DNA of 64,000 nucleotides from Desulfobulbus sp. (lineage in GTDB: Bacteria > Desulfobacterota > Desulfobulbia > Desulfobulbales > Desulfobulbaceae). The translations under genes and the position numbers were made by a program. The stretch lies in the NCBI GenBank assembly GCA_009780825.1, contig WQZH01000005.1, positions 1 to 64,000 on the forward strand, given 5' to 3'. This document shows, in pieces, positions 9,041 through 20,526 of this stretch (its first letter is position 1; each line of letters opens with the position of its first letter). Under the pieces are notes generated by a model. The model ran no database searches and was not told where the DNA came from. It saw only the letters and a program-made list of their open reading frames with translations.

Positions 9041-10114
9041 ATGCTCGACACGGAAACTTCACTTCGCCTCAAACTCCTGCGTTTTCCGCCGATCATCGGC
9101 GTCATCTATATCCACGCCTACAATACCGCCATCGGCTATGCCGGCGGCATCTTGGGCACTGCCGACGTCAATGCTCTCACCCATTGGGTGCGGGTTTTTC
9201 TTTCGGAAGGGATCGCCCGCATTGCGGTGCCTCTGTTCTTCCTGATGTCGGGTTATCTCTTTTTTGCCTCCTTCCATTGGTCGCAACGGACGTACTGGCG
9301 CAAGATTGCCAGCCGCCTGCGCAGTCTGTTCATTCCTTTTATTTTCTGGAATCTCGTGGGGCTCGCTTTCCTGGCCCTGGTCCAGGCCATCCCGGCTTTC
9401 CGGCCCTATTTTACCGGAGCGGGCAAGCTGATCGCCGGCTACTCGCTGTCAGAGTATTGCGCTGTGCTCTTCGGCGTGGGCGGGTATCCCGTTGCCTACC
9501 ATTTCTGGTTTGTGCGCGACCTCATGCTGCTGGTGCTGCTGGCCCCTGTTCTGGCGATTATCGTGCGCTTGGTGCCCATTCCGTTTTTCCTGGCGATGTA
9601 TGGGTGCTGGGTGACTGAAACCTGGCCGCTCTATGCCCCGGGCGCCGTCGGGGTGCTTTTTTTCTCCGCTGGCGCCTTCTGCGGCATCCATCGCCGCGAT
9701 ATCTTCGCCGCTGACCGGTTCGGCGTCATCATCGTGCTCTTGTATCTGCCGCTGCTGGCCGCCGATGTCATCTGGTACGACGCCTGGTTCAACGTCTATA
9801 TACACCGGACCGGACTGATCGCCGGGGTGCTCGTCACCCTGTACCTCACCAAGTTTGCCGTGCGCAGCCAAAAGACATGCGCTGCCTTGCTCGCCCTTGG
9901 CAATGCCAGTTTTTTTGTATATGCGGCCCACGAGCCACTGCTGGGTGTCCTGCGTTTACTGGCTTTTAAGTATATTCCGCTGGATGGTCCCTACACCATG
10001 CTGGCCCTGTATCTGGGAATTCCGATCCTGGTGATGGCTGTGCTGGTTTATTGCCACCGTTTGCTCAGTGTGGCCTGTCCCCGAACTCTCAGGGTGATTA
10101 CCGGCGGCCGCTGA
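9041..10114 (+). CDS. Acyltransferase family 3 membrane protein (OafA/YrhL type)
   Basis: The product is 357 residues with about ten hydrophobic segments throughout. The N-terminal LRFPPIIGVIYIHAYN stretch matches the conserved first helix of acyltransferase 3 proteins, whose histidine is needed for catalysis, and VPLFFLMSGYLFF matches the second. These enzymes transfer acetyl or other acyl groups to surface sugars or peptidoglycan. I chose ATG 9041; a TTG six bases upstream is possible. No clear Shine-Dalgarno is seen. No glycan biosynthesis genes are adjacent, so the acceptor is unknown. Confidence 0.85.
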   Translation: MLDTETSLRLKLLRFPPIIGVIYIHAYNTAIGYAGGILGTADVNALTHWVRVFLSEGIARIAVPLFFLMSGYLFFASFHWSQRTYWRKIASRLRSLFIPFIFWNLVGLAFLALVQAIPAFRPYFTGAGKLIAGYSLSEYCAVLFGVGGYPVAYHFWFVRDLMLLVLLAPVLAIIVRLVPIPFFLAMYGCWVTETWPLYAPGAVGVLFFSAGAFCGIHRRDIFAADRFGVIIVLLYLPLLAADVIWYDAWFNVYIHRTGLIAGVLVTLYLTKFAVRSQKTCAALLALGNASFFVYAAHEPLLGVLRLLAFKYIPLDGPYTMLALYLGIPILVMAVLVYCHRLLSVACPRTLRVITGGR

Positions 10115-10235
10115 TGCAGGCGCGAACGGCGTGGCGGGGATACAACGGTCACCGCAAGACAGCTTCGGTCCGATGCGGCATCTGATTGCGGCACGGGAAA
10201 GCGCGTTCTCCAGCGGTGGTTCTTGGCGGGGACGA

Positions 10236-11420
10236 TCAATCCCCGGAGGACGGCGAAGGCGGGTCGGGATTGTCCTGGTTTTTGATGCGGATGGCATAGC
10301 CGAACACATAGGTGCAGATCGGCACCCCCAGAATCAAGCCCCAGAAGTCGAACAACTTGCCGCCAATGGTGAGGATAATGAGGATAATTACCGAGTTGAT
10401 CCGCATATAGGAGCCGTAAATCCTCGGATTGAGGATGTACCCCTCGATCAGATGGATGAGGCTGATCAGCAGGATAGCCAGAAACATGACCTGTGGGCCA
10501 TGGGTCTGCAGGGCGATCAGACAGATGGGGATGGAACTGATGAACACCCCGATCACCGGAAAGAAACTGCAGAAAAAGACGATCACCGACAAAAAGGCCA
10601 CTTGGTCGGCCAGGCTGAGCAGGCTGATGCCGATGGCGGTCAACAGGGAATTGATGATGGCGATGATCAACTGGGCTTCCAGCGCCCTGCCCAGCACTTG
10701 CGAAAAATCACGGATGTTTCCCGCCATGCTCCGATAGATGAATCGCAGTTTGGTCGATTCCAGCCCCCGAACGCTGGCCCCCAATCCGGGCAGGTCGAGC
10801 ACGATGAGAAAGGAGAAAAGCAGGGAAAGGAGAAAGGCCGAGGTCGCGGAGGCGATCTTGCCGCCGATATTGCCGAGGGCGCCGAACACATGCCCGACGT
10901 TCTGCAATCCTCCGGGGTCGTCCAGGCGCAGCAACTGTTGCAACATGGAGGCGGTGGGCGAATGCTTCAACACCTTTTTCTCGCTCCACTCCTGTGGGGG
11001 CTGCTCCTGCCGGTCGGCAAGTTCCGGGACTAACTCGCCCAGCAACGGATACCGCTTGCCCAAAGCGAACAGTTCCTGGTCGACCCGGCTGAGATAGGTG
11101 GTGAATCGGCTGGCAAAGATCTCGGTCTGTTTTTTTACCTTGGGCACCAGAAAAATACCGGCTGCCGTCAGGATGCTGAGGAGCAGGAGGGCAATGAGCA
11201 CGACCCGAACGACTCTGTTCTTGATGCGGGCTTCAAGACGGTTGACGCTGCGCGCCTGGATATAGGAAAAGACAAAGGTGAGAAACAGCAGAAGAAAAAA
11301 GGAGCGCAGCAGGAAGATGACGCCAAAGAACATGCCCCAGACCGCAACTGTGGCGACATGAGGAAAGATCCGGTCCCAAGGTTGGGGAAGGAGGTGAAAC
11401 GGATTGTCGTGGTGGCTCAT
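10236..11420 (-). CDS. AI-2E family transporter (PerM/YdiK type)
   Basis: The product is 394 residues from ATG 11420. It has about eight membrane segments: a pair near the N-terminus, one following a basic linker (about 75-95), then a long amphipathic region, and a cluster of helices from about 210 on, ending with the GxILGVPICTYV region typical of the family. Members export small molecules or act as Na+/H+ antiporters; autoinducer-2 export is established only for a few. It is convergent with the acyltransferase, 121 bp apart. Confidence 0.85.
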   Translation of the reverse strand: MSHHDNPFHLLPQPWDRIFPHVATVAVWGMFFGVIFLLRSFFLLLFLTFVFSYIQARSVNRLEARIKNRVVRVVLIALLLLSILTAAGIFLVPKVKKQTEIFASRFTTYLSRVDQELFALGKRYPLLGELVPELADRQEQPPQEWSEKKVLKHSPTASMLQQLLRLDDPGGLQNVGHVFGALGNIGGKIASATSAFLLSLLFSFLIVLDLPGLGASVRGLESTKLRFIYRSMAGNIRDFSQVLGRALEAQLIIAIINSLLTAIGISLLSLADQVAFLSVIVFFCSFFPVIGVFISSIPICLIALQTHGPQVMFLAILLISLIHLIEGYILNPRIYGSYMRINSVIILIILTIGGKLFDFWGLILGVPICTYVFGYAIRIKNQDNPDPPSPSSGD

Positions 11421-11595
11421 GGACAAGACAAGTGGACAAGGCCGACGACATCAAGGCCGATGCGCAGGCATTCTCGTATGCGGGCAAACGGCGGGTCGTT
11501 CTGCGAACAAACATCGCAGTGGCTGTTGCCCGCCTTCATGCACAGGGCGGTTTGTGGCAGCCAATAGATTAATGGCGCGGACATAGCCTGTCCAT

Positions 11596-12126
11596 TCAGA
11601 TTTTCTCCAACGCGATTTTTCGAGTGTGCTGAAAGTTTAACTCGGCAAACTTACTTAACATTTTGTCGTAGACAGTGTCCGGGACATATTCACGGAGAAC
11701 CTGTTCCCAATCGTCAGAGCCCACCAAGCCTTTGATCAGGCTGGAACTCACCTCCACCAGATGGCGGGGGGACATCATGAACAAGGTTTGGATGGTATTG
11801 GTCATGTTGCCGTTGACATAGCGCATGCCGCGCTCGTAGGTGTAATCCTTTTCGTTGCGAATGCCGCGCAGAATGTAATCGGCTCCGATCGACTCGGCGT
11901 ATTTGACCAGGAATTTGTTCTCGTAGTGCACCACTTCGACATTGTCGAAACGGGCGCACAGATCTTCAAGCATCTCCAGGCGTTCATCCAAGGTGAAACA
12001 ATATTCCTTCCCTGAGTTCTGACCGATTGCGACGTAGAATTTGGTAAACAGGCGCGCTCCTTGTTCGATGATCCACAGGTGACCGTTGGTCGGAGGATCG
12101 TAACTTCCGGCATAGATTCCTATCAT
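11596..12126 (-). CDS. coaD: Phosphopantetheine adenylyltransferase-like nucleotidyltransferase
   Basis: The product is 176 residues from ATG 12126. PPAT makes dephospho-CoA from 4'-phosphopantetheine and ATP. The core motifs are present: AGSYDPPTNGH with its histidine at about residue 16, a GKEYxFTLDERLEML lysine region, ILRGIRNEKDYTYE and the SSSLIK ATP-binding turn. It differs from textbook CoaD in several positions and carries a C-terminal extension of about 15 residues, so a related cytidylyltransferase-fold specificity is possible. coaX and coaBC lie elsewhere in this window, supporting but not proving the CoA assignment. Confidence 0.75.
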   Translation of the reverse strand: MIGIYAGSYDPPTNGHLWIIEQGARLFTKFYVAIGQNSGKEYCFTLDERLEMLEDLCARFDNVEVVHYENKFLVKYAESIGADYILRGIRNEKDYTYERGMRYVNGNMTNTIQTLFMMSPRHLVEVSSSLIKGLVGSDDWEQVLREYVPDTVYDKMLSKFAELNFQHTRKIALEKI

Positions 12127-12545
12127 GGCAAACCCTGTCGCGTGCATTGCGGATGATGGCTTGCGAGGCGCAGGCCGCGGCGTCCAGACAACCACCCAAC
12201 GAGCCGTTTCCCGCCGGGGAAATGGTCCCATGATGGTTCCATGATGGTTCCATCTCCGGAAAAGGAACGGCCCGCGGTTCTCCGGGCAAGCATCGGCTCG
12301 CCCGGATGGGCACGGCAGGCAGCGGGAAGGCCGGGCTGCATGCCGGAAGCTGCTCAGCTATAGCAAACAGGGCGGTTTCTCGTCAATATAGAAGTGAGAA
12401 GCGGCACCCGATGGGGTACTACGCCCACGCATAAAGGCGGTTCCTCTAGCTCGGACAGGTAAGATCGGTTTTGAGCGTGTTTTTGAGCCTTACCCAGCAA
12501 GAGACAGCCAATTGGAGAGTTTCCTGGTTATGCTGTCTGACCTGC
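12127..12545. other. 419-bp intergenic region downstream of parC
   Basis: This contains an 11-bp tandem repeat (12229-12253) and an imperfect inverted repeat, GGTAAG at 12458-12463 and CTTACC at 12489-12494, which could end parC transcription on the minus strand although no T-run follows it. No gene is supported. Confidence 0.5.
12229..12253. repeat. 11-bp tandem repeat, about 2.3 copies
   Basis: The unit CATGATGGTTC occurs twice head to tail and is followed by CAT. It lies about 100 bp upstream of the coaD-like start, outside any gene. It may be a slipped-strand duplication; no function is evident. Confidence 0.8.
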
Positions 12546-14569
<2,024 letters not shown>

Positions 14570-14573
<4 letters not shown>

Positions 14574-16405
14574 GTCGTCGGCCTCACAATCAGGTGGTCC
14601 ATGATGTACTGCTTGCGTTCCGGCGTGTTTTTGCCCATGTAGAAGCGCAGCACCCGGCCGACTTCGCTTAAGGAGTCGAGCCGCACCTGTTTAAGCTGCA
14701 TATCCGGGCCGATGAACTGTTTGAACTCCGGCGGCGAGATTTCGCCCAGCCCCTTGAAGCGGGTGGTTTCGATGGCGCGGTCACCCTTGCCCTTGGCCTT
14801 GAGCGCGTCGATGGCCTCTGCCATGTCCCGGTCGGAGTAGCAGTAGAAGGTCTTTTCCCTGTTGCGGACCCGGAAGATCGGCGTCTCCAGGATGTAGACC
14901 CGTTCCTGCTTGATCAGCAGTTCGAAGTAATGGAGGAAAAAGGTGAGCAGCAGGTTGCGGATGTGCAGGCCGTCCACATCGGCGTCGGTGGCCAGGATCA
15001 CCTTGTCGTAGCGCAGATCGGCAATCGATTCCTCGATATCCAGGGCCTGCATCAGCGAGTACATCTCTTCGTTCTTGTAGAGCACGTCCAGTCGTTGGCC
15101 AAGGACGTTCATCGGCTTGCCTTTGAGCGAGAACACCGCCTGGGTCATGGGATCGCGGGCGGAGACGATTGAACCGGCGGCGGATTGGCCCTCGGTGATG
15201 AACAGCATGTTCTCCCGGCCAGCCTTGGAGGCGTGGCCCCGTGCAGGATGGTATTTGCAGTCCTTCAGCTGGGGAATCTTGAAAGCGATTTTCTTGGCCC
15301 TGGCCTTGGCGTCGCGGCGCACCGACTGTAACTCGCGCCGCACCCGTTCGTTGCGCTGCACCTTGTCGACAAAGACCTCGGCGGTTTCCGGGAACTTGTA
15401 GAGGTGGGTGGCCACCGCATCCTTCACGGCATTGACAATCCCGGCACGGATGTCGGTGTTGCCCAGCTTGTTCTTGGTCTGCGATTCGAAGACCGGTTCC
15501 TGCACCTTGACCGCCAGGATGCCGACGATGCCGTCGCGGACGTCAAGACCGTTGAATTTCTTGCCGGTGAATTCGTTGATCCCCTTGAGAATGCCTTCGC
15601 GGAAGGCGGAGAGGTGGGTGCCGCCTTCGCTGGTGTAGGTGCCGTTGACAAACGAGAAATAGGATTCGCCGTAGTCGTCGGTATGGGTGAGGGCGAATTC
15701 GAGGGACTTGTCGGCGAAGTGGATCGGCGGATAGAGCCGCTCGCTGCTGACCTCGCGGTCAAGCAGGTCGAGCAGGCCGTGTTTGGAGAGATACAAATCG
15801 CCATCGAGCGCCAGGCTGAGACCGGCGTTGAGGTAGGCGTAGCGCCACAGGCGCTGGTCCACATACTGGGGATCGAAGCGATAGTCGGGGAAAATCTCCG
15901 GGTCGGGAAGAAATTCCACCAGGGTGCCGTCTTTCTCCGCGCTGTCGCCTTCTTCTTCACTCGCCAGCAGCCCCTGGACAAAGCGGGCGGTTTTGCAGCG
16001 GCCGTCGCGGAAGGCGGTGACCGTGAACCGGGTGGACAGGGCATTGACCGCCTTGGTGCCCACGCCGTTGAGACCCACCGAGAACTGGAACACCTCGGTA
16101 TTGTACTTGGCGCCGGTGTTGATCACCGAGACGCACTCCACCACTTTGCCCAGGGGGATGCCGCGGCCGTAATCGCGCACCCGGCACAGGCCGTCTTCAC
16201 GCACCTGGAGGTCGATCCGCTTGCCAAACCCCATGATGTACTCGTCGATTGCGTTGTCCAGGATCTCCTTGAGCAGGATGTAGATGCCGTCATCCGGATG
16301 GGAACCGTCGCCCAGCCGGCCGATATACATGCCCGGCCGTTTGCGGATGTGCTCCAGCGAACTGAGCGTCTTTATTTTTGATTCGTCGTACTGGTGTTCG
16401 GTCAT
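14570..16405 (-). CDS. parE: DNA topoisomerase IV subunit B
   Basis: The product is 611 residues. It has a GHKL ATPase domain (RKRPGMYIG, EILDNAIDE, DYGRGIP and GLNGVGTKAVNALS), a transducer domain, and a TOPRIM domain with EGQSAAGS and DADVDGLHIR. It supplies ATP hydrolysis to ParC, and the four-base overlap with parC supports equal expression. The length suits the short ParE/GyrB class lacking the gyrase insert. Confidence 0.93.
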
Positions 16406-16555
16406 GAATATTTAAAAAGATATGGTGAGGCAAGAGCTTGAGGCATCGGGCCGGGTTGAAGCGGCAGGCGGCCCAGGGCGGCATCGTTTAAGCGATTCCC
16501 GACTCCCACCGGATCAACTCCCGTACCATGGTTTCGGTCCATCGCGCAAAGGAAA

Positions 16556-16587
16556 ATGATCGTTCCCACGCTCCAGCGTGGGAACGC
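16556..16587. repeat. REP palindrome, left copy
   Basis: The 32-bp element contains the palindrome GTTCCCACGC/GCGTGGGAAC. It is the exact reverse complement of the copy at 17192-17223, so the two bracket the transposase gene as an inverted pair. Confidence 0.9.
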
Positions 16588-16616
16588 GGCCAGGGCGCGC
16601 CAGCGCCTCACTTCGT

Positions 16617-17150
16617 TTACACCCATGGGTCGATTTCGATCAATCCTGGCTGCCCAAGATAGTTCCGCGCACTCGAATACCGCCAATGTTCGGGAAAGTC
16701 AACATAACCGCGTTGCACCGGGTTTTGGTGGATATATTCCAGTTTTTCCCGCATGATATGTTCGCTGAAAACCATCTCGGCATGGGAACCTTCCTGCCAA
16801 AACTGGTATTTCCGGTCGTGCTTATGGACCTGTTTCGCCAGGCGCAAACGAGCCAGCAGCCGCTCCGCCTGGTGTTTTTTCAGCAGTTCGATAAGTCGGG
16901 TGGCCGTGAAGGACTTGAAGCTGCTCAAGCACTTGTCCAAACGCGGGGCTCGGGCCACGAAGTGCAAGTGGTTTTCCAGGATCACGTAGCCAAAGAGTTG
17001 CAACCCGGCGTTTGTGTGTTGATGGGACCAACTGTCAAGCAGGATCTGAACCGCATCAGGACGGGTGAAGACGGGAAGCCATTCGACGACCGTGCAGGTC
17101 AGAAAATGGGGCTTATCTGGCTCCAAAATCACATAACGACTTCTGGCCAT
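16617..17150 (-). CDS. REP-associated tyrosine transposase (RAYT)
   Basis: The product is 177 residues of the Y1 transposase superfamily related to IS200/IS605 TnpA. The HUH motif reads HLH at about residue 62 in VILENHLHFVARAP, and the nucleophilic tyrosine lies in LEYIHQNPVQRG. RAYTs are single-copy domesticated transposases thought to nick and spread REP palindromes. Exact inverted REP copies flank the gene within about 60 bp on each side, the classic arrangement. The ORF is intact. It separates parE from cutA and is transcribed with neither in an evident operon. Confidence 0.9.
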   Translation of the reverse strand: MARSRYVILEPDKPHFLTCTVVEWLPVFTRPDAVQILLDSWSHQHTNAGLQLFGYVILENHLHFVARAPRLDKCLSSFKSFTATRLIELLKKHQAERLLARLRLAKQVHKHDRKYQFWQEGSHAEMVFSEHIMREKLEYIHQNPVQRGYVDFPEHWRYSSARNYLGQPGLIEIDPWV

Positions 17151-17191
17151 GCGCTTTTCCGTTCATTCAAGATGCGGGAGCGTCCGGCGGT

Positions 17192-17223
17192 GCGTTCCCA
17201 CGCTGGAGCGTGGGAACGATCAT
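17192..17223. repeat. REP palindrome, right copy
   Basis: This is a 32-bp exact inverted copy of the element at 16556-16587. Together they form a BIME-like pair around the RAYT gene. Confidence 0.9.
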
Positions 17224-17269
17224 CATTGCCGGAGGCCGGGACGCCCATACGGCCGCCCGTCCTGCCGCC

Positions 17270-17479
17270 TCATTCCATCATATGCACCCGTTCGCAGTCC
17301 GGGCAGATCCAGGTGGGACCGTTGCTCATGCCCCACCTGTTTTCCGCAAAGCAATCTGGACAGATCTGAAAGCCGCAGCCGCAGTTCCAGCAAAAAGGTT
17401 GTTCCTTTTTGCAGCAATGGCAGCGGAATGCTTTTTTTCGCCGTCTGTTGGGCGCCGGTCTGCTGGTCTGATCTGTCAT
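17270..17479 (-). CDS. Small cysteine-rich zinc-ribbon protein
   Basis: The product is 69 residues with eight cysteines arranged as four CxxC-type pairs (CHCC, CWNC, CPDC and CPDC), suggesting two zinc sites. It starts at ATG 17479, seven bases after the cutA stop, with a GGGGA ribosome binding site overlapping the cutA end, so the two are probably cotranscribed. I do not recognise a named family. The basic N-terminus followed by zinc knuckles would suit nucleic-acid or protein binding, but that is inference. Confidence 0.7.
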   Translation of the reverse strand: MTDQTSRPAPNRRRKKAFRCHCCKKEQPFCWNCGCGFQICPDCFAENRWGMSNGPTWICPDCERVHMME

Positions 17480-17486
17480 GGCTGGC

Positions 17487-17813
17487 CTATTCCCCGGCGG
17501 GCCGCAGTTCCCGGTGCAGCCAATCGAGGTAGCTGGCGCCGCCATCCTCCACCGGTGCGGCCAGGATCTCGGGCACCTGGTAGGGATGATGGGCCAGGAT
17601 GAGAGCCCTGAGTTCGGGGAAAAGATCCCGGCGCGACTTGAGGAGGCAGAACTGCTCTTCCTCCCGCTCGATGGCTCCCTGCCAATGATACCAGGAGGTG
17701 CATGTGCTGATCTGGACACAGGCGGCGAGCCGTTTTTCCAGGACCAGGGCGGTCAGGCGTTCGGCGCTGGCCCGGTCGGGCAGGGTGGTGGTCACCTGGA
17801 TGTAGGGCGTCAT
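17487..17813 (-). CDS. cutA: CutA1 divalent-cation tolerance protein
   Basis: The product is 108 residues. CutA1 forms stable trimers linked to copper tolerance, though its exact role is unsettled. The family pattern is plain: QVTTTLPDRASAERL, EKRLAACVQI, YHWQGAIEREEE and HPYQVPEI. I chose ATG 17813 because GGAG lies nine bases upstream; an ATG nine bases earlier at 17822 would place that GGAG directly against the start codon. It is divergent from coaX and leads the small zinc-ribbon gene. Confidence 0.92.
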   Translation of the reverse strand: MTPYIQVTTTLPDRASAERLTALVLEKRLAACVQISTCTSWYHWQGAIEREEEQFCLLKSRRDLFPELRALILAHHPYQVPEILAAPVEDGGASYLDWLHRELRPAGE

Positions 17814-17958
17814 GGCATTCATCTCCGGAAAATGCGGGAAAAGGGCGCATCCGGTTCCAGCTCAGGCTGGACCAAACGGATAAATTGGGCTATCTTACCA
17901 GCGCTTTTGCAAAAAGACAAACCTCGCTGTTTCTTCCTTTAACCCGTACAGGTGCGCC

Positions 17959-18756
17959 ATGCTCTTTGCCGTGGATGTCGGAAACTCCCATACTGTGAGC
18001 GGTATTTACCAAAAAGGTCGATTGATGGGCAGTTGGCGGCTACAGTCCCGCCAGGACCGTACCGCCGATGAATTGGCTATCCGCTACCACGGCCTGTTCC
18101 AGATGGCTGGCATCGACCCGGACAAGATTACCGGCTTCATTATCGCCTCGGTGGTGCCGATCTTGGAAACGAGCTGGCTGCATTTCGCCCGCAGTTACTT
18201 GACCAAGCTCAGGCAGCCGCCTTTGGCGGTCACCCATACCCTCAAGCTGGGTTTGAAGGTGGCCACTGAAAATCCCTCCGAGGTCGGCGCCGACCGGATC
18301 GTCAATGCTGTGGCCGCCTGGGAACGGTTTCATGGCCCGTTGATCGTCATCGATTTCGGCACGGCCATCACCTTTGACTGCGTCAGCGGCGTGCCCGAAT
18401 ACGTGGGCGGCACCATCCATCCCGGCATCGGCATTTCTCTCGACGCCCTGGCCACCCGTACCGCCAAGCTGCCCCGGCTGGATATCGACGTCACCCCGGA
18501 TCATCCCATCGGCACTACCACGGTCAAGGCCATTCATTCAGGGGCCTTGTACGGTTTCGGCGGTCTGGTCGACCGGATGGTGCAGGTGCTCAGCCGGCAG
18601 CTGACTCCTGGCCAGGAGCGGGCCAGGACCATCGCCACCGGCGGCATGGCCGGCCTGATCAAGCCCTATGCCAGCACCATCGATGAGATCGATCTGGATT
18701 TGACCTTGACCGGTCTGCGCCTGATCTATCAGATGAACTGCGGGGGGCAAAAATGA
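17959..18756 (+). CDS. coaX: Type III pantothenate kinase
   Basis: The product is 265 residues. It performs the first step of CoA synthesis, phosphorylating pantothenate. Motifs are DVGNSHT at the N-terminus (phosphate 1), GADRIVNAVAAW, IDFGTAITFD (adenosine/phosphate region) and GGTIHPGIGIS. Type III kinases lack feedback inhibition by CoA and are common in Deltaproteobacteria. It overlaps ldcA by four bases. ATG 17959 follows an AGGTG. Confidence 0.95.
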   Translation: MLFAVDVGNSHTVSGIYQKGRLMGSWRLQSRQDRTADELAIRYHGLFQMAGIDPDKITGFIIASVVPILETSWLHFARSYLTKLRQPPLAVTHTLKLGLKVATENPSEVGADRIVNAVAAWERFHGPLIVIDFGTAITFDCVSGVPEYVGGTIHPGIGISLDALATRTAKLPRLDIDVTPDHPIGTTTVKAIHSGALYGFGGLVDRMVQVLSRQLTPGQERARTIATGGMAGLIKPYASTIDEIDLDLTLTGLRLIYQMNCGGQK

Positions 18757-19688
18757 GCAGCCAGCCGGTTCTGCCGCCCAGATTGCGCCGGGGCGACACC
18801 ATCGGTCTGTTCTGCCCGGCCGGTCCGGTTCGTGATGCCGAACGGTTGCGGGCGGGCGTCCGGCTCATCGAGGATCTGGGATTTATGGTGCAGATCCAGG
18901 GGCCGGCGGCGCCCGGAGACGGCTACCTGGCCGACAGTGACGAGCAGCGGGCCGCGCATCTGCACGAGCTGTGGAGCGATGCCGAAGTCAAGGCGATTGT
19001 GGCCATTCGCGGCGGCTACGGCTGCCTGCGGATGATTGACCGGTTGGATTGGGATCTGTTCCGGCAACACCCCAAATTTCTTGTCGGCTTCAGCGATGTG
19101 ACGGTGCTGCTGAACTGCCTGGTGGACCGTGCCGGCCTGATCGCCATTCATGGGCCGATGGCGGGCACGCTTGCCAGGAGCGACGAGCGGAGCAGAGCGT
19201 CGCTCTTTGGATTGCTGACCGGTACGTCCGAAGAGCGGATCAAGCCCAGAGGCCTTGAAGTCCTTCGCGGCGGCACCGGCCGAGGGCGGCTGATCGGCGG
19301 CAATTTGACCTCCCTGCTCCATCTCCTGGCCACGCCCTGGGAGCGTTCCTGGGACGGCTGCATCCTGGTGCTGGAGGATACGAACGAACCGCTCTACCGG
19401 ATCGACCGCATGCTGACCCATTTGTCCCTGGCCGGGCGTCTGTCTCGGCTGGCCGGGCTGGTGCTGGGCGATTTCGACCTCGGCGGCGACCACGTGGGCA
19501 ACCTGTGGCTGCAGGAGGCGGTCTGGGCGCGGGTGCTGGAACTGGCGCCGCCCGGATATCCGATCTGGGCCCGTTTCCCGGTGGGCCACCGGGAACGCAA
19601 TCTGGCTCTGCCCATCGGCGTGGAGGCAAAGATGGCCTCGGATGCCGGCGCGCTGGAGTTGCTGTCCGCCTCGGTGATCCTGGCCTGA
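18753..19688 (+). CDS. ldcA: LD-carboxypeptidase, peptidase S66 family
   Basis: The product is 311 residues. LdcA trims the terminal D-Ala from tetrapeptide muropeptides in the cytoplasm during peptidoglycan recycling. The catalytic serine is S114 in VGFSDVT, preceded by the RGGYG motif; the glutamate is in VLEDTNEPLYRIDRM and the histidine in PVGHRERN. It starts inside the last codons of coaX (ATGA overlap) with a GGGGGG ribosome binding site. A membrane protein follows. Confidence 0.93.
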   Translation: MSSQPVLPPRLRRGDTIGLFCPAGPVRDAERLRAGVRLIEDLGFMVQIQGPAAPGDGYLADSDEQRAAHLHELWSDAEVKAIVAIRGGYGCLRMIDRLDWDLFRQHPKFLVGFSDVTVLLNCLVDRAGLIAIHGPMAGTLARSDERSRASLFGLLTGTSEERIKPRGLEVLRGGTGRGRLIGGNLTSLLHLLATPWERSWDGCILVLEDTNEPLYRIDRMLTHLSLAGRLSRLAGLVLGDFDLGGDHVGNLWLQEAVWARVLELAPPGYPIWARFPVGHRERNLALPIGVEAKMASDAGALELLSASVILA

Positions 19689-19702
19689 GAACAAGGTGTT
19701 GT

Positions 19703-20356
19703 ATGCTGCGACGTTTCGCCTGCACCATTTTTTCCCTTCTCCTGCTGATCGTCGGCGTTCTGGTCAGTCTCACGCCGCTGGCGCTGCTTCGGACCAAGCT
19801 GGACAGCTCTGTATTCGCCACGGCGATCTGCATCTGGCTGGCCTTGGTGCTGCTGGCGTTGTTGCCCGCGACCGATATGCTGCTGCGGAAAATCTGGTTC
19901 TTTCGGGGCCAGGGCGAACCGGTCGCGCCGGATGAGTTGCGGCAGCGGCTGTTGGGTGTCAACGCCATGGATTGCCCGGTGGCAGCGCTGGCCACGCGCA
20001 AGAAGATCGTCTTTACCTGGCGCTGCCGGGAGCTTCGCTGGTGTGAACTGTTCAGCCGGCTGGGCAAGGACCGGCTCGACGAACTGCACTGCCGCTTTGA
20101 TGCCGATCTGCGGACCGTGTACCTGTACGACCGGGTCCGCGCCGTTGATTTTTTCATCTGTCCGGACCGGGTCAAAACCGGCCGGCTCCGTATCCCCCTG
20201 CCGCTGCTGCGGGGGCGGATGAAGCGGCTCGACTCCATCGAGAGCTACGCCGCCTTGGCTGAAGACGACTATGCCTTCCATGGCCGCGAGATCAAATCCC
20301 CGGTTGTGGGCACCGTCTTGACCAGCGGCTGGCACGTTCGCTACTCTCTGTTCTGA
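19703..20356 (+). CDS. Membrane protein of unknown function
   Basis: The product is 217 residues from ATG 19703 with an AAGG upstream. Two adjacent hydrophobic helices fill residues about 7-60, and the rest is a soluble, arginine-rich domain containing CRELRWCELF, LDELHCRFDADL and a FFICPDRV segment. It follows ldcA by 14 bases and is probably in the coaX-ldcA operon. I do not recognise the family and assign no function. Confidence 0.75.
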   Translation: MLRRFACTIFSLLLLIVGVLVSLTPLALLRTKLDSSVFATAICIWLALVLLALLPATDMLLRKIWFFRGQGEPVAPDELRQRLLGVNAMDCPVAALATRKKIVFTWRCRELRWCELFSRLGKDRLDELHCRFDADLRTVYLYDRVRAVDFFICPDRVKTGRLRIPLPLLRGRMKRLDSIESYAALAEDDYAFHGREIKSPVVGTVLTSGWHVRYSLF

Positions 20357-20526
20357 TTGCGGCAAAAACACGCAGCATTGGCCGACGGCCATGCTGTCGC
20401 TTTTGGCGCACGCAAGTCAGGTCTCCCTGTCGCTGATTCAACCTGCTCGATAAATTCAAAAAATTAATCCCAACTCTCTGTTTTTCGATTTTTCGGTGAC
20501 AAGCCAGGATGTTGAAGAGGAGTGAG

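Noticed and set aside
12458-12494. Terminator after parC
   Set aside because: The inverted repeat has only six paired bases with a long loop and no T-run, so it is mentioned only within the intergenic note.
15404-16381. 325-codon open frame on the plus strand opposite parE
   Set aside because: It lies wholly antisense to a clear parE and has composition typical of a shadow frame in high-GC DNA.
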